From: Cyclospora cayetanensis
Taxonomy: Eukaryota; Apicomplexa; Conoidasida; Eucoccidiorida; Eimeriidae
Direction of reading: 5' to 3'
Assembly: GCF_002999335.1 (NCBI RefSeq)
Contig: NW_020312392.1
Coordinates: forward strand, 62,001-126,000
DNA length: 64,000 bases
Under the pieces are notes generated by a model that did not search any database, was not told the origin of the DNA, and worked only from the letters and a program-made list of their open reading frames with translations. Positions 1-12,691 of this stretch are shown here, piece after piece; position 1 is the stretch's first letter; each line of letters begins with the position of its first letter. A program made the translations under genes and the position numbers.

Positions 1-2894
1 AAAATAGTAGGTATTGCGAAAAAATATACACACACCCAGGTTGAACTTTGAGCAGCGGTATTACCAAGCAGATTCACCTCTGGAAGTGAATATGCATATT
101 GATTCAACCGCCGTAACTAAGCTCAAAATTTATCTTCTGAGGTAGTCTAACACTACAATGACTGAGGGATATGGACCTTTAGCTCAACTTTACCCACTTC
201 AATTAGCCAGGGCTGCAATTTGTGGTCCAGCAGAACGTCGACTCCGAATATTTCAAAGCAAACGGAATTCGTCGTGTCTTGTGCTTTGCATGAAGAGTAA
301 ATATGAGTTAACGATGGATATATTGTAATGATTGTTTTAATCAGCATGTCATGTATCTTGGAGCATATTGAGTCCACGTCCCTCCCCTAAGCATGATCAG
401 GAAAAGGGAACCGCAGTAAAGTTAGGAGAAAAAAGAGTGCGAAGAGAGATAGCCGAAAACTGAGAACTCAATAATTACATCAAAGCTAGCAAGCAAACTC
501 AGACATATTTATCAACAGGCGTGTACATATCTTCGCATCGTGTGTACGGTGAAATAAAGGATGCCCTCAGTGCAGATGGCTATTCTCCCTCTACGTAGAA
601 TCATGTGTTTCACTTGCAGGCATGCAACAATCAAGCCGTCATCAAATACAACCAATCACGGTAGTATTGGACAAAGAAGAAGCTGGAGTGTCAAGTAAAG
701 CAGCTGCCTATCAAGCTGCAGACAATATTAAATCATGGCGAGCAGCGAAGCCGAAAAGCGTTTACGCGATTGTAGTGCAAGCTTAGGAAAAATACCCCTA
801 CTTCTTGCCTCAGTCGCTCCAATACATGGAATAAGCTCCTTTTATGACCGTCTGTGGCCTCTTGTGGGTTTTGCGAGAAATGAAACTCAGAAGAAGATTT
901 GTTAATGGCATAATTTGTCAAGTGCATTTTCAGGTCCTTGCAATTACTTGGGTTGGGCGCCTCGTACTGGTGTGTGGCAAATCGCACAAGTCCATCTCGA
1001 TGAAGAAAGAGCTGAACTTCAGGAATGAAAACACAATGAAGAAAATAAATTGCAACCCGACTCAACGGCTTTATTTTGTTCGCCATGGTTAAATAATTAG
1101 ATACATAACAAGCTGCGCTAGTGCTTGGGCTTAGCTGAGAGCTGAGCTTTGCATGCATATTTTTCAATTTCAGGCCTTCACGATTATGTAACTGAGGACT
1201 TAAAATGACGCTCTTAGTGCGCGAAACAACTTGCACATATAAATGCATGCCACAGAATTATATAAGTCCGCAACCACGATAACTCAGATATGCGAATGTG
1301 CTTAAGAGCTAGTTTTATAATATACGGATCCGAAGTTGCATGTAAAATTGCAACAATACAATAGTTTCTCCTTATTAAAGTATACGCGCCTTCCTACCGT
1401 TTCATGAAGTTTATTATAATAGAAAAATAACAATAAAGATGTGATAAGCAATCTTCAATGGAATTAAATTTATGGAAACTCTTGCTCTTTTTGCCCAGGG
1501 TTTAGCTTTTAAGGCTCCATACCCTCAAAGGATTGCACCCGGCGAGCAGGACATAGAGCCTCAAATCGAACTTCAGCCCATCCAGAAGAAACGGCTTGTG
1601 GATGTATCTCTGCGCTACAAAATGCTCTGAGAGCTCGATATCATTTATATTTTGGGTTAGATAAATTCCACGTCCCTGACTGCCCGAATCGGGTTTGATA
1701 ATGAAGGTTTTTTTCTTCTTGTCTGCAAACTGAGCCAAAAGACCAGCGCCATCTGAATAACAGCAAAGCGAAAACAAAGAGGCAGGTCAAGGGTTCTCCA
1801 TATTTCATACCTTCCGAGTTACGGTGCACGGTTTAGGGTTCGTACTGACCCGTAGGGAGAATCCAGGTAGAGGGAAAGTATTTGTATTCCTTTGGGTAGT
1901 ATGCCTTCATCCTTTGCAGGTTTCTTCCCAAGAAATTTTTCCTAAGAAAACAAAATAGTAGTGTCCAGTGAAGTGTTGAGCCAAGTGAGTAAGCAATATT
2001 GTTTTCATGTTTATCCTACATGGATGTGGCTTGCCCTCGGGTTTGTGCTCACTTGTGCCCATTTTTACCTTCATTTAATACGCTCGATTTAGCTAGTAAT
2101 GCATGCATTTTTTCTGTCTTTTCACTCATTTTGCTATTTCATTATCTTTGTACTTTATATCACGTTTGATCATAGTAACAACTCACCGCGTAATTGCATG
2201 GGTTCCAACAAAATGATTTATTTTTTGGTACGGTTTCATTCTTAGAAATCTCTCAAAGCTAATGGAGGCATCGCTCCACAGAATATCCTGCATTCATTAA
2301 GCAAATAAAAAGAGAACTGCTAGTCGATTATCTATTTCTAGACGTTGTAGGGCAACTGACAGGCCGACAGTATTTCTTCTTGCCATGCTAAGACGCGTAG
2401 TTTCGATTTTCATGTGTGCTATTCGTGTTAGCATACACTTGTTGCCACGGCTGATGGCAAAGCTACCTTCTTCTGTTGTTGTGTAGGCCAGTGTGAGATT
2501 GAAGCCTTCTTAAGACAGTGCCTGTCCTGCTTTTTTGAACACCAGGCTACATAAATTATTGAGAGATAAAGTGTCGTAGCTAGTATATCTCTTCTGCTTC
2601 TGCTTGGTCTTTGCCAATTGCTATTTGTTGTCATTATTCTGGTTTTCTTTGTCCGTGGCCTCGACATACCCAATCTTCCTCCTCATTTTCGCATTCAGTC
2701 CATCCGGGAAAACTTGCGAAGACCTTCCTAATAACTTTATATTTTGTCAAATTTAGACAATATACGACCTGGTGCCTCTTCTTTTTAGGCTTAAGGGGAG
2801 AGGCTGGAGGCTCTAGAGAGGACAATTCTGGTGTTGCTTCGGTTCTAGTTGCATTTTGCTCAGACCCGGCTGCGTTGGGCATCTGGAGATTCAT
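1..2894 (-). CDS. Tubulin-tyrosine ligase-like (TTLL) protein, partial (3' end off window)
   Basis: TTLL enzymes use ATP to ligate Glu, Gly or Tyr to tubulin tails, so this one probably acts on axonemal or subpellicular microtubules. Exons read: 2894-2670, 2287-2187, 1941-1850, 1752-1523, 1011-796, 386 to about 198, and probably 77 to the window edge; the first six join in phase. Exon 1 starts at an ATG and reaches a family-typical VYCLNLTKYKVIRKVF block. Exon 2 has WSDASISFERFLRMKPYQK, exon 3 KAYYPKEYKYFPSTW, and exon 4 the ATP-grasp core FIIKPDSGSQGRGIYL. Exon 5 has DGLVRFATHQYE and KMHLTNYAINK, and exon 6 CFEIFGVDVLLD followed by PWLIE. All are TTLL signatures in the correct order. The last junction (LIE to VN, using GTGGGT as donor) is tentative. 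The TTLL subclass and amino-acid specificity cannot be told from what is visible. Confidence 0.9.
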
Positions 2895-4123
2895 CGTGTC
2901 TCCTCAGCAGTTTATCAGGCACATTGTGCTTTGTTTCATGATGATACTAGTATGAAAGCTGCTTACATCTCGCGCAAAACAAATGCTAGGAAGAGGGAAA
3001 GGCGAAAACGAAGTATACGAAATTTGGGGGGCAAAAAAGGCACACCAGCTGAGCCACGGCTTATATTTTGTAAGATAGCGAGCGCACACGCATGTGACCC
3101 GACTAGCCGCCAGCTATTTATTGTGTTTCATCATATTTTAGATGTAAATGCCTTATTGGTGCATATTTTTGCCGTGATACGTCGTTCGTGCATGCAGCGT
3201 GGCATTAGGGGGTCAGCACAGACAGGAGACAAGAGCAAGGCAGGGGGCCTTTTGCTTGTGCCTCCAGAAAACGTCACAAGTATCAATTGAAATACAAATA
3301 AAGGCTTCAATGAGGTAAATGATCTACTGCGAGGAACCGCGAGTTGCGCGCCTAGCCAAAAGGCATTGTTTTCGTATCAGCCACTGAATGAACTCCTCAA
3401 AAATGGGACAGAAACAGTGCACGAAATTAGAAATTAGACGGCATGATGGCACTTAAATTAATGCGAATATTTAAGTTAGATCTTAAATGATCTGATACTA
3501 AGTGGTTTTCGGCTTCCAAGTACCTCAGTGTTTAGAGTCCTGCGTACACTGGAAGTAACACTGCTTAGAAGCGTACGTGTCCTATTTCGGAATTCACTAA
3601 ATACCAGTAAGACCAGAGCTAATCTTTTTACCAAAGAAGGAGTCGAGGGTTCCGGGGGTCCAACATTTCTTATATGGAAACTTAAGCATCTACCAGGGAA
3701 GGGAATTAAGGACCCCATAGAAGCAACTGTGCCATGGTGGCAGAAAATTTGAAGCACTTGAACTACAGAAGTAACCACAAGGAACCAGTAGTGTTTGTGT
3801 ATCAATGCATTCAAATAAAAGTTTAGCTTAGAGGGTAACTAGATTTAGCATTGAAATTCTCCTTTTAAACCCCTTTGTATCAAAAAAGGTGTACAGGTCC
3901 CTTACTACAGTAGCCCTGTGCAACCTCGTTTTTCTCAGGTCTTTAGCTTTTAACTCCCCACTAAATATGTTTTCTAAGCTTATCGTAAAATGATAAATTC
4001 GTGTACTACCAACTTAGGACCGCTTTGAATAAATAGAAACGCAGGCTCGGCACAATGCATTCGGCTGTTGATGAGATGTTCTTGTTGTTTGGCAACAAAC
4101 GCGATAAAAAATCGCCGGTACGG
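2895..4123. other. Intergenic, no gene seen
   Basis: AT-richer spacer between the start of the TTLL gene and the stop of the next minus-strand gene. It should contain the TTLL promoter. The short open frames here match no family and lack splice-consistent partners. Confidence 0.5.
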
Positions 4124-6168
4124 CTATACAAACCATGCAAGGGCTATCAGAAGAAGGGTAACCACAAGAGGATAAACCAAAACAAAATACACCCAAATCC
4201 TGGAAGCATTCATTAGCACATCTAAGATACGTGTTGATGGTTGTAGCTTCGATTTCTACGTACCATGAGCTTGTACGGCCTTCTTTCTTTGTTTCGCGTT
4301 TGACCATATCTTCCTGCAAAATAATGCAGCCTTTGCTTTCAATACCTTTCCTGGATCTAGCAACGTGCTTCTTACTTTTTCTTTGTTGGAGTATTGTGGA
4401 TTAACATATAGTGTCGCTTCATGCGGTTTTTCTTCTGGCCGCCAGTTCGGCTCTAGGTCCTGCGTTTTGCCATGCATAAAACAACAATTCGGTCCGAAAA
4501 TACAAGAAACGAACTTCTGCGCCTATTTTTGGCTTGGGAGGAGGATGATCCGGAGGTAATATGGGAGCCGGTGTTTCATCCTGTGGCTCTGGGGGCATTT
4601 CTTTATTGTGTTCTTCTACTTCCTTGGGCTCTCCTCCTTCTTCCTCTCCTTTTGATTTGTCCTTGTTGGATTCTTCCGGCTCGCTCTGCTCAAATACGCT
4701 ATCTATTTGTAGTCTCATTCGCTTCCGCGTTGCATCGTTGCCTCACGTGGACCCGTTGTTCATCGTCATATGGCTTTTCTGTTTGATGAGCCGCTGCAGG
4801 CTCTGATTCCTCTGGTTCTTCTTCTTCTTCTTCTTCTGGCTTTTCTTCCTCCTTTTCGTGGGGAGCCTCCTTCCGTTCTGGCACAGGAAGTCCGGTGCCC
4901 TGTGAAAAGTGCACAATGCTAGTGAACAAATGTGGCTTAATGAAAGCAATTTGATTACTTCCGATTTTGTGCCTTGTTTCGGATGCGCATGTTTGTGATT
5001 TTCCATCTCTTCGGCTTCCTCTTCCTCGCCCCCCTCTGAAATAGGTTCCTCTACCGCTTTCACTTTAGGTGTTGAATTTGCATGACGATGTTCTCGATTT
5101 GCTGGATGAGTCGGCCCTGGGCTCTCCACATGTGGATGCGCCGGCTTTGGAGAAGGTTCTCTTTCAGGCTGATCCTCCGGCGGGACTGGGGCCTCCTCTT
5201 GCTCCTGGTGCTCTGTCTTGCTTGGCGACTTTTCCTCTTCTACCTCTGTTGCTAGGTTACTGCTGCTTCTGTTATGACATAAATCCGGCAGAAAACAATA
5301 TTACCTTCTTCCTTCACAATTACAACCTTCTTGCGTCCAGGGGAGCAAGATTCTGGACATCATGTGCACGTAGGTTGATTATATTGCCTTTTTTCATCGG
5401 TACAGCATTACATTAATCAAAGGTACCCCGTGGTGCTGCTTCCTTCAAAGCATCATCAGTTTCCTTCTCCATCTCAGATTCGCTTTGCAGTATATCTTCA
5501 GTCAGCTTTGACTGCGATTCTTGGAATTTTTGCTTCTCACTGCACTACGGATAGTGCTGCAACTGACCTCCATTTGCTCCCTCTCTCGGTGAATCATATC
5601 TGTTGATTAAACAAGGGTGCATGTAAAAGCGAAATTCCATTGAATATGAGAAATGCAGTTACGTATACGTATTTCTTTAGTATCTGACCTTTGATGCTGG
5701 TGTCTGTTATCCATTTTTGATCAGACCGTAATAGGTTTAGAATGAGCGCGTGGACCACAACCCCTTCAAACTCCTTTCGCGCGTCACGCGACTTATCCGC
5801 CAGCAATTTAGCCTCCTACGCACAAAACATATACCAATGTGGTGGACTGGTCTTGTTTTGATTGTTAGGGACCTGGAGGAGCCGAGACTGTTCATATTGA
5901 AGTGGTCCATTCCAGTCGTACAAAGGAAGCTGCCGTTTGTGGCTTGCTACAACATGCGTATTTCTGTGCTTATTATGGAAACCGAATGAACAATAATAGT
6001 ACCGATGGCGTTTGATTCAATGGGCTGGGTTTTCTGACGGGGAGAAGCAAATCCATGGTTAAGGCTTCCAGTTGAATTTGAGCCGTTCTGCCGCTGCGGA
6101 AAAGGTAGACTATGAGATAATCCAAGGGAAAGCATGACAAATCCGCACGCAAAAAGCAGTGCGATCAT
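4124..6168 (-). CDS. Unrecognised type I membrane protein: signal peptide, acidic Glu-rich region, C-terminal TM
   Basis: No family recognised. The ATG at 6168 opens a hydrophobic leader (MIALLFACGFVMLSLGLSHS) typical of a secretory signal peptide. Exons read: 6168-6003, 5946-5873, 5815-5689, 5599-5568, 5535-5427, possibly 5352-5305, 5268-4959, 4899-4747, 4685-4515, 4459-4346, 4313-4264 and 4199-4124. The first five join in phase, as do the last six. The 5427-to-5268 connection does not, so an exon edge there is misjudged or the sequence holds an indel. Exons 3-5 look helical and coiled-coil-like. The middle is dominated by Glu, Pro and Lys, with a seven-Glu run. The last exon encodes about 22 hydrophobic residues (WVYFVLVYPLVVTLLLIALA), then a stop two residues later. 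A luminal or extracellular acidic domain anchored by a C-terminal helix is inferred. Calcium binding or a secretory-organelle role is possible but unproven. Confidence 0.7.
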
Positions 6169-7308
6169 CTTTTCTACTGGAAAGCAGCTAAATAGACAGG
6201 CACTACCCCATTTTTGTATAGCTTTCCACCAACAAATACACAAACGAAGACCAAGTAGACTTCCAGCCTTCTCTAGTGTATCGACAATTCTAGTAGGTGC
6301 TCTGTTGACGGTAGCATAACCAAGAATCGTAAGGCGTTGTTTACTAGTGGGACTAGCTAAGAGTGCGCACACTACGACGCCAATTTGTCATTTCAATTCA
6401 ATTCCTCTAAAATGCATCGAAGGTTGAAAGTAAAACTTCGATCGGTATGGCCACCATTTTACCATGACAGCGGCTGCTGAGCAATCGAAATGCTACGTTT
6501 CATTGCTTAAAGATGAATGATTCTAAAGGAGGCGTAAGCTTTAGAGAAAACGGTTTTGTTCTGCGAGAGGCCGGCTAGGCCTACACGATGCAGGGAAAAG
6601 GGTGTACACCAACTGTATACTGCAACCACACCCTTTCCCAACGTTTTCCGCCACCGCAATCGGTCAACATTGGGCGTTTTAACAGGCAATCCATGGATAT
6701 GCTGAGCCATACGTGCGACGCGCGAAGACCGGAAACAGCTGTATCGCCCTTCTCCGGCGGCTACGTCCATGGGCAGACAGTTTCCCCACCAAAACTCCTG
6801 GATTCACCGTCTCAAGCACGAAAAACGATTCAAGATACTTGAATACTACTGAAAAGGCAGCACTTAAACGAATATCGAAACCATAAACGGCAGCAGCAGC
6901 ACCAAAGCGTTCCGCCCCGCTGCTGCCATTCCAGACCGATCGGGCCCAACGGGGAGACCACCGGCACCTGCTCATCCCATGCTGTCTCACCAAAATGAAA
7001 ACTCCTGCTGGTGGCTCCCGCAATCCTGTCAATTGGCATTGACAGTTCCCTACACTGATGTTGACGCTTTTTTGCGGTTTTGCTGGTGGACCAGTGCCCA
7101 CTTCTTTTAGAAGTAGAAGCAACAGCAGTTCATATGTCCTGTCTTGTCCAACCCCTCGCCCTGGAAACAAGCTGACCAAAAGCACAAATACAAGTGAACA
7201 GCATCTTTCACCTCAGTGGTCTGCACGGTCAGCACCTCTGTAACCCCTGGCGCCAGTGCGCAGCTACTCATGTGTGCAGTCATGAGATCGTTGTAGCGCA
7301 CCGCCACA
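6169..7308. other. Shared upstream region of two divergent genes
   Basis: About 1.1 kb lies between the divergent starts at 6168 (-) and 7309 (+). It must hold both promoters unless 5' untranslated introns are present. Open frames here look like chance; no motif can be named. Confidence 0.4.
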
Positions 7309-9453
7309 ATGCCTTTTCTGGACCCTTCAGAGAGTCTCCTCTCCGATAGGGTCCTCTCACAGCTTACGGACTCAGAAAGGCCATCTGCAGAGGAACCCCT
7401 GCAAGCCACTGGAATTCAGGGAGACAAGGTACGCCAGGCGTCTTCCGCCTGGCGTGAGACCCCCCCCACCAGGATTATTGACAGGCATGCGCATGGCCAC
7501 TCTGGCTGGCTTCACCAGAGACACAGAAGCGATGAGTTTGGCGATGCTCGGGATCCGGGGCCTCAACTGTGCCAACAAAACGCCTTCAATTCTGACGAAC
7601 GCACGGTTCCTGTATTTCGTTATAACTCAGCGCAAGACGAAGAAGCCAGCGGCTGTCAGGGCGCAGCAGGAGGGTCTCCGGGCGGAGCGCCTGACCATGT
7701 TCTTTCCTTTCTTCCTTCTCAATCCTGTATGCCACCGCTGCTTCATAGATACACCGGCACCACTACTCAGTCTCTGCTCGTGGGTGTTACATGTTGCGTT
7801 ATCAACATTGCGTTGTACATAACCAGCGGTGTAGTGAGTCGCGTGCTACAACAGCAGGAGCACGTGACAGCTCATCTTGGCTCCGAGCTGCAGGACGGTG
7901 CCAGCTCCCCTTGTTCCCGAGAGACAGGCGGGGAGGAGGCTGTGGATTGTGGTGAACAAGTTCTGGAGGTGAGGATTGAGCACTTGCGGGTGCCCTATCT
8001 GATGGTATGGCTCCCACAGGCGTGTCAAGTATTCTTTCTCTTTATTGCCCTCAAAGCAATAAAGGCAAAGTATGATCCCACAAGGCTCCGCGGCAGTGCT
8101 CGCAACGGAGAAGGGGAAGCAGAAGGGCCCCCCATCAGCGAAGTGGAACTGCAGAATTGTACCACCGCAGCAGCCGGTTCACGGCACGAACCCCCCGATC
8201 ATGACACGGAGGCCATGCTGCATGCGAAAAAGACGCGAGGTCTGACACAGCTCTCGAAATCTACAAGTCATGGGCAAGACGGAGTGGTCTTGAGGGATGT
8301 AGGAGATGCCTTATCAGCGCCTGCTGACCATTGTGAAGATATTGAAGTTTCAACAAAAGGAGGCACACAACGAAGTTACGCACCCAGTCACACTGACTCA
8401 TGGGGACCTGAGGCTAATGCAATTGAAGCCGAGGACAGAGAAGAGCCGCTTGTCACTAGTAACTGCACCAGCCGTGCACCAATGCAGCAAACAGGATTTG
8501 GATGCTTCAGATGCTGGCAGTTGGTGGATGATGCGTTCACGAGGCGCTTGTATACCCCGTACCTCAGGGACTACAACTTGAGTGTGCAGGCTTTCCTAAA
8601 GGAAGAAGTGCAATATGAGAGCCTCGCAAAACTGGTCTTTGCGTGTTTTCTCGTCTTGTGTCTTTACCTCTTGCAGGGTTGGTTTTGGAGCATTGCGGTT
8701 GGTGCGACCGGCATGAGTGTCTGCAGTGTGACCGCCATTTACAGCACTAACTCCCTTTTCGTGTTTTTGTTCACTTCTTTAATATATAAGGAGGGAGCCG
8801 ATGACTTTATACAGATGATCGCCTTGATCTTAGCCACTGTAGGGGTTGCCCTCATTGCCTATGAGAGCCAGGGAGAACCCCAGTCCATCACTGGAGTGGT
8901 GCTCTCTATTTGCGCCTCAGCCACGTATGGCTTGTTCGAAGTCTTGTATAAAATGTACCTCTTGCAGAACCGTTCAAACCACCCACTCACTTTTGTGTTT
9001 TTTGTCTCTGGAATTATGGGCGCACTTGCCCTTCTTTTTTTGTGGGTGCCAATACCCATTTTGCACAGTTTGAACTATGAAACCTTTCCCAGTTCACCTC
9101 CTCCTTTCCTCGCTATCTTTCTGCTGGCTGTTTGTTGTGTCTGTACCACTATTTATAACACCCTCCTGCAGGTGTCTCTCATGCTACTGCCCTCTCCAAT
9201 GCTGGTTGCCATGTGTTTCCTGCTGTCTCTGCCTCCCGCCGCGGCCTCTGATGCTCTCAGGGGAGGGGGAGGAGGTGTTGGGAGTTCAGGGTGTGCCTTT
9301 ATTGCATTTTCTCTAATGATCACCGGTATTAAGGAATGGAATATCAAGGAGCACGAAGAGCAACAGAACCCCAATCTGAGAGACCTCTGCATGCCTTTTG
9401 TCCATGAGGATAGAAGACTGAGTGCGGAGGTGTTCCAGGATAGTGAAACTTAA
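7309..9453 (+). CDS. Drug/metabolite transporter superfamily protein (SLC35F/EamA-like)
   Basis: Single open frame of 714 codons; the ATG at 7309 sits in a good context (ACAATG). The first 150 or so residues are polar and not conserved-looking. A membrane segment follows (LLVGVTCCVINIALYITSGV), then a second (YLMVWLPQACQVFFLFIALK), then a hydrophilic loop of roughly 150 residues. The C-terminal half is a dense set of hydrophobic helices. It contains the nucleotide-sugar/DMT-like segment SVTAIYSTNSLFVFLF followed by a charged KEG, and a late segment running MLLPSPMLVAMCFLLSLP with the Asp of ASDAL, as in SLC35F-type proteins. The substrate cannot be inferred; SLC35F members have been linked to thiamine and other solutes, and many are orphans. 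The 714 residues exceed the usual 350-500 because of the N-terminal extension and the central loop. No intron is needed to keep the helices continuous. Confidence 0.8.
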   Translation: MPFLDPSESLLSDRVLSQLTDSERPSAEEPLQATGIQGDKVRQASSAWRETPPTRIIDRHAHGHSGWLHQRHRSDEFGDARDPGPQLCQQNAFNSDERTVPVFRYNSAQDEEASGCQGAAGGSPGGAPDHVLSFLPSQSCMPPLLHRYTGTTTQSLLVGVTCCVINIALYITSGVVSRVLQQQEHVTAHLGSELQDGASSPCSRETGGEEAVDCGEQVLEVRIEHLRVPYLMVWLPQACQVFFLFIALKAIKAKYDPTRLRGSARNGEGEAEGPPISEVELQNCTTAAAGSRHEPPDHDTEAMLHAKKTRGLTQLSKSTSHGQDGVVLRDVGDALSAPADHCEDIEVSTKGGTQRSYAPSHTDSWGPEANAIEAEDREEPLVTSNCTSRAPMQQTGFGCFRCWQLVDDAFTRRLYTPYLRDYNLSVQAFLKEEVQYESLAKLVFACFLVLCLYLLQGWFWSIAVGATGMSVCSVTAIYSTNSLFVFLFTSLIYKEGADDFIQMIALILATVGVALIAYESQGEPQSITGVVLSICASATYGLFEVLYKMYLLQNRSNHPLTFVFFVSGIMGALALLFLWVPIPILHSLNYETFPSSPPPFLAIFLLAVCCVCTTIYNTLLQVSLMLLPSPMLVAMCFLLSLPPAAASDALRGGGGGVGSSGCAFIAFSLMITGIKEWNIKEHEEQQNPNLRDLCMPFVHEDRRLSAEVFQDSET

Positions 9454-12400
9454 ATACTTCCTGGACATTTTTAACAAACAAACCCGAACTTGAAGGGTGT
9501 ATCTCGCTTTTGTACAACTCCTCTAAGTGCGGCTGTACAGTAGCAGAGAGAGTGAAATGGTGGAAGTGATCATAATAGGGGTGTGTAACACCAAACAGAG
9601 CGAAAGAGAGAAGCCTATTAGGCGACTGATAATATCAGACAGAAATTCACTAGGAAGTCGGCAGCTTTGATATTCAGTGACTACACGGCGCATTCAAACA
9701 CTCCATAGCACAACTGAAACTGAGGGTCAAAGTGTCCTTGCCTTATGCACTTACTGGCTGATAATATGTAAAAGGCAAGTTCGAAGGGTATCCTAAAGCC
9801 GGCAAACTAAATTGGTGCAGTGCTTCAACAACCGAAACGGTACTTGGTGTGCTACACAACTACGTAAAAAAATTGCATCATTCTGCGTTTACCTGCAGTA
9901 CTGATGAAGACATGAAGGCGACGTACGGCTTAACTTGGAGGCCAATGACGCGGCCTCAACTATTCGGTGTATAAAAGCCTATAATCACCAGTTCACTCGT
10001 GCTCGTGGTGCTGAGGTGGCGAGTTCGCCAGATCACAATTGCAGTGAGAACGAAAGTTTTTTACGTAGCGCTAGCTTACAAGGAATAAGCATAATCTTAT
10101 TATTTTGTTGCCATCTGTTACAGAGGACCCCATCGGCGTACAGTGTCTTGCGATTGGAACTGGTTGTGCGGTGCATGTCTGCATGCCTTTGTATGCACGC
10201 CACGATAATGTCTTGATGCCACACCCTTGTCCTTAATCGCAACGCTGAAAAGAGTGTTTTATGGTGGCACCTCGCGTAGCTAGCGATGCAAAGGCTACGG
10301 TGTAACGGCTAAATGCATTAGAGGCGCAATCTTTAACGGGCTACACTACAGCTAAATATTTTCTACTATACTAACTACATATTTACCAAAGGGGTAGTAT
10401 CTGCCTGTTCGAATATTATTTTTATTGCAAAGTACTGTTGGCTGGGCACTAGAAGACAAAATATTGTATGCCTGTGCACTACATGCCGCCCTACAGCCCT
10501 CAAGTATACGAGCTTGCGGGTTTCAGGCTTTTGGCGCTACACAGCGAATACTCGTGTAATCTGTATTCTGACAGTTTGACATTTCAGGCCCACGCTTGAC
10601 GGAAAAAATGCAATTAGTAGAGGCTCTCGGCTGTGGTACTGTTTTCTCTACTAGCACCCTCAAGTAGCCGATGCGCAGTATCAGTTAGCTAATAAGCTAG
10701 TCCTTCAGCCTGAAAAGCTTTACAGGTCGCAAGGTGTTATCAGCTTGCCCTACCTGTAGGAGTGAGCCAACTCAGTGGCCCGCAAAGCCTATTGGAATTC
10801 AGGAGCGCGCCGTTTTGGGGGAGAGTCGCTCCGCCGCGACGCGACCAGCACGCACATGAGAAGACGCCAAAAGTACGTGGCGGCAAAGACCAGGACATCT
10901 TTTAGCGGGCTATACGACATCCAAGCACCTAACTCTTTCAGTCGCGAATTGGCGAAGAAGTAGCTAACTGTTTCGTCTGCCTATCCGTCTGACTTGCTGC
11001 AAAGTATCGTTTGCTCGGTATAAAAGGCTGCGATGTTCTGTGCGCTCTCGCTACAAGCTATTTGTAACCAACTATGCGTACTGGATGCCCTTAGAGGATT
11101 CAGCCCTGTGCATGCTCCCTATCTGCCCCTTTGCCGTCAAACCAGAAACCTTGAACGGTGCGGGTAGAAGAGAGTGAAAAACTCTTCTGCGAATAACGAA
11201 TCAGGAGCTTCGTGTATCCCCATGGATATCTTAGACGGAGTGCTATACATCTGGTCCATTGCTTACTCTACGTTGTCCGACCCTCCGGGAGGACCGCAGA
11301 ACCTACTTAGCCAGCGTCTTAAAGAAAAGGCCAAAGCACCCCCGCCTGAACTAAATGGACATCTTCTCAGCTATCCTATTTGGTGGTGTAACTCCAGTGG
11401 CCCTTTGAAGAACGGAGATACCAAACAAACGTCAGCTTTTGCACTTCACGAGCTGCCAAGAAGCGCATTTCACTCGAACCGCCTGCTTGTACTCTGGGAT
11501 GCTGCTCTTGTCTGTATTACCTTCCAATGCAGTCTTGCGCTACTGCATGGATATTCTGTTGTCCCTTTCAGTGCACATCTCGGGCAGCTAGACAGAAGGC
11601 TATTCAGCTCTCTCCAGTTGATTAAACGATGCATCGGGTGCTTCACACCTGCCCTATTCCTCCTTCACTATCAGTGCAGCACACTGTACATAAATTTGCA
11701 TCCCGGTGTCCTGAGTGGTTGATGGTAATCCTGACAGACCGGCATCCAGATTGCCGGCACTCCGAGTGACACTGAAGGGAAGGGCTGCACTGTGAGGAAT
11801 GCGCGAGAAAGGCTAGGAGAACCAAGATCATTACCAACAACAGAATACACGACAAGGGAGATATAGGTGCACGCATTGGTATAACACAAAGTAAATAAAG
11901 GAGTAAGTGGGGAGGAGAAGCAGACACAAATGTACGAAGGAAACAGCCAAGCAGTAAAAGTAGGAAGATGCAGGCCAAGAGGCAGACGGGGAAGAATGCA
12001 GCCGCGGGTCAAGCTCGCGTTCGTGAAGCGAGATGTATTACAGGAAAAGTTCCCGGCGCGAAACAATATGCTGCGGCCTCGAAGTCTTCGGGACCCCAGC
12101 AAGCCAGCTGCATTCACAGCAATGCAGCAGAAGTGAACAACGCCTCTTCCAATGGAGGACGGCGGCAATATGAGTCCTCAACGAAAAGCAGGGGTAGGAG
12201 GGCAACACAAATACCTGTGCAGACGAAGAAAAAGATCTATGCTCACTAATAAAGAGCAAATACGCACTCCACCCGAAGGAGAAAGTTGGAGGAGACACCC
12301 ACGGGTTAAGGCGATGAAGCTGAAGCCCCCGTGCAAAAACGCAAAAGCCCTCAAATGCAATTTCTGTTTTTGAGCATGAAAGAAACGAAGCGAGCTCAAA

Positions 12401-12691
12401 CTCGAGGAGCAACCATTCTCTGTCTTGCGACACAGTGGCCATGTAAAACAACGGAAAAGGCCCAGAGCCGAAGCTCCAAAACACGCAAATGAAACCCAGC
12501 CAACTGTGAAAAAGCAAGCGCATATAGCAGAGTGGGTCTCGAAAAGCAGCGGCTCGTCTCGCGGGCCCCTTGGAGTTTGCAGATATCCCCTTTTACCGCC
12601 TCGTGCTTCCGTTGCGTCCAGTGTCACGAGGCTTCGGCTGGCGACGGGCAACGCTGGTTCTTGCTGCCCGGATTGCGCGCGTAGGTGCTTG
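9454..12691. other. Intergenic between convergent genes, no gene supported
   Basis: About 3.2 kb lies between the stop of the DMT gene (+) and the stop of the first MFS gene (-). The longest forward frame (11174-11722) has no family resemblance, no hydrophobic or repeat pattern and no splice partner, so it is not called. Confidence 0.5.

Noticed and set aside
1828..1840. TTTAGGG-like words (also near 20735)
   Set aside because: Isolated single words, not arrays; not telomeric DNA.
11174..11722. Forward open frame of 182 codons
   Set aside because: No family resemblance, no domain-like pattern and no splice partner; lies in spacer between convergent genes.
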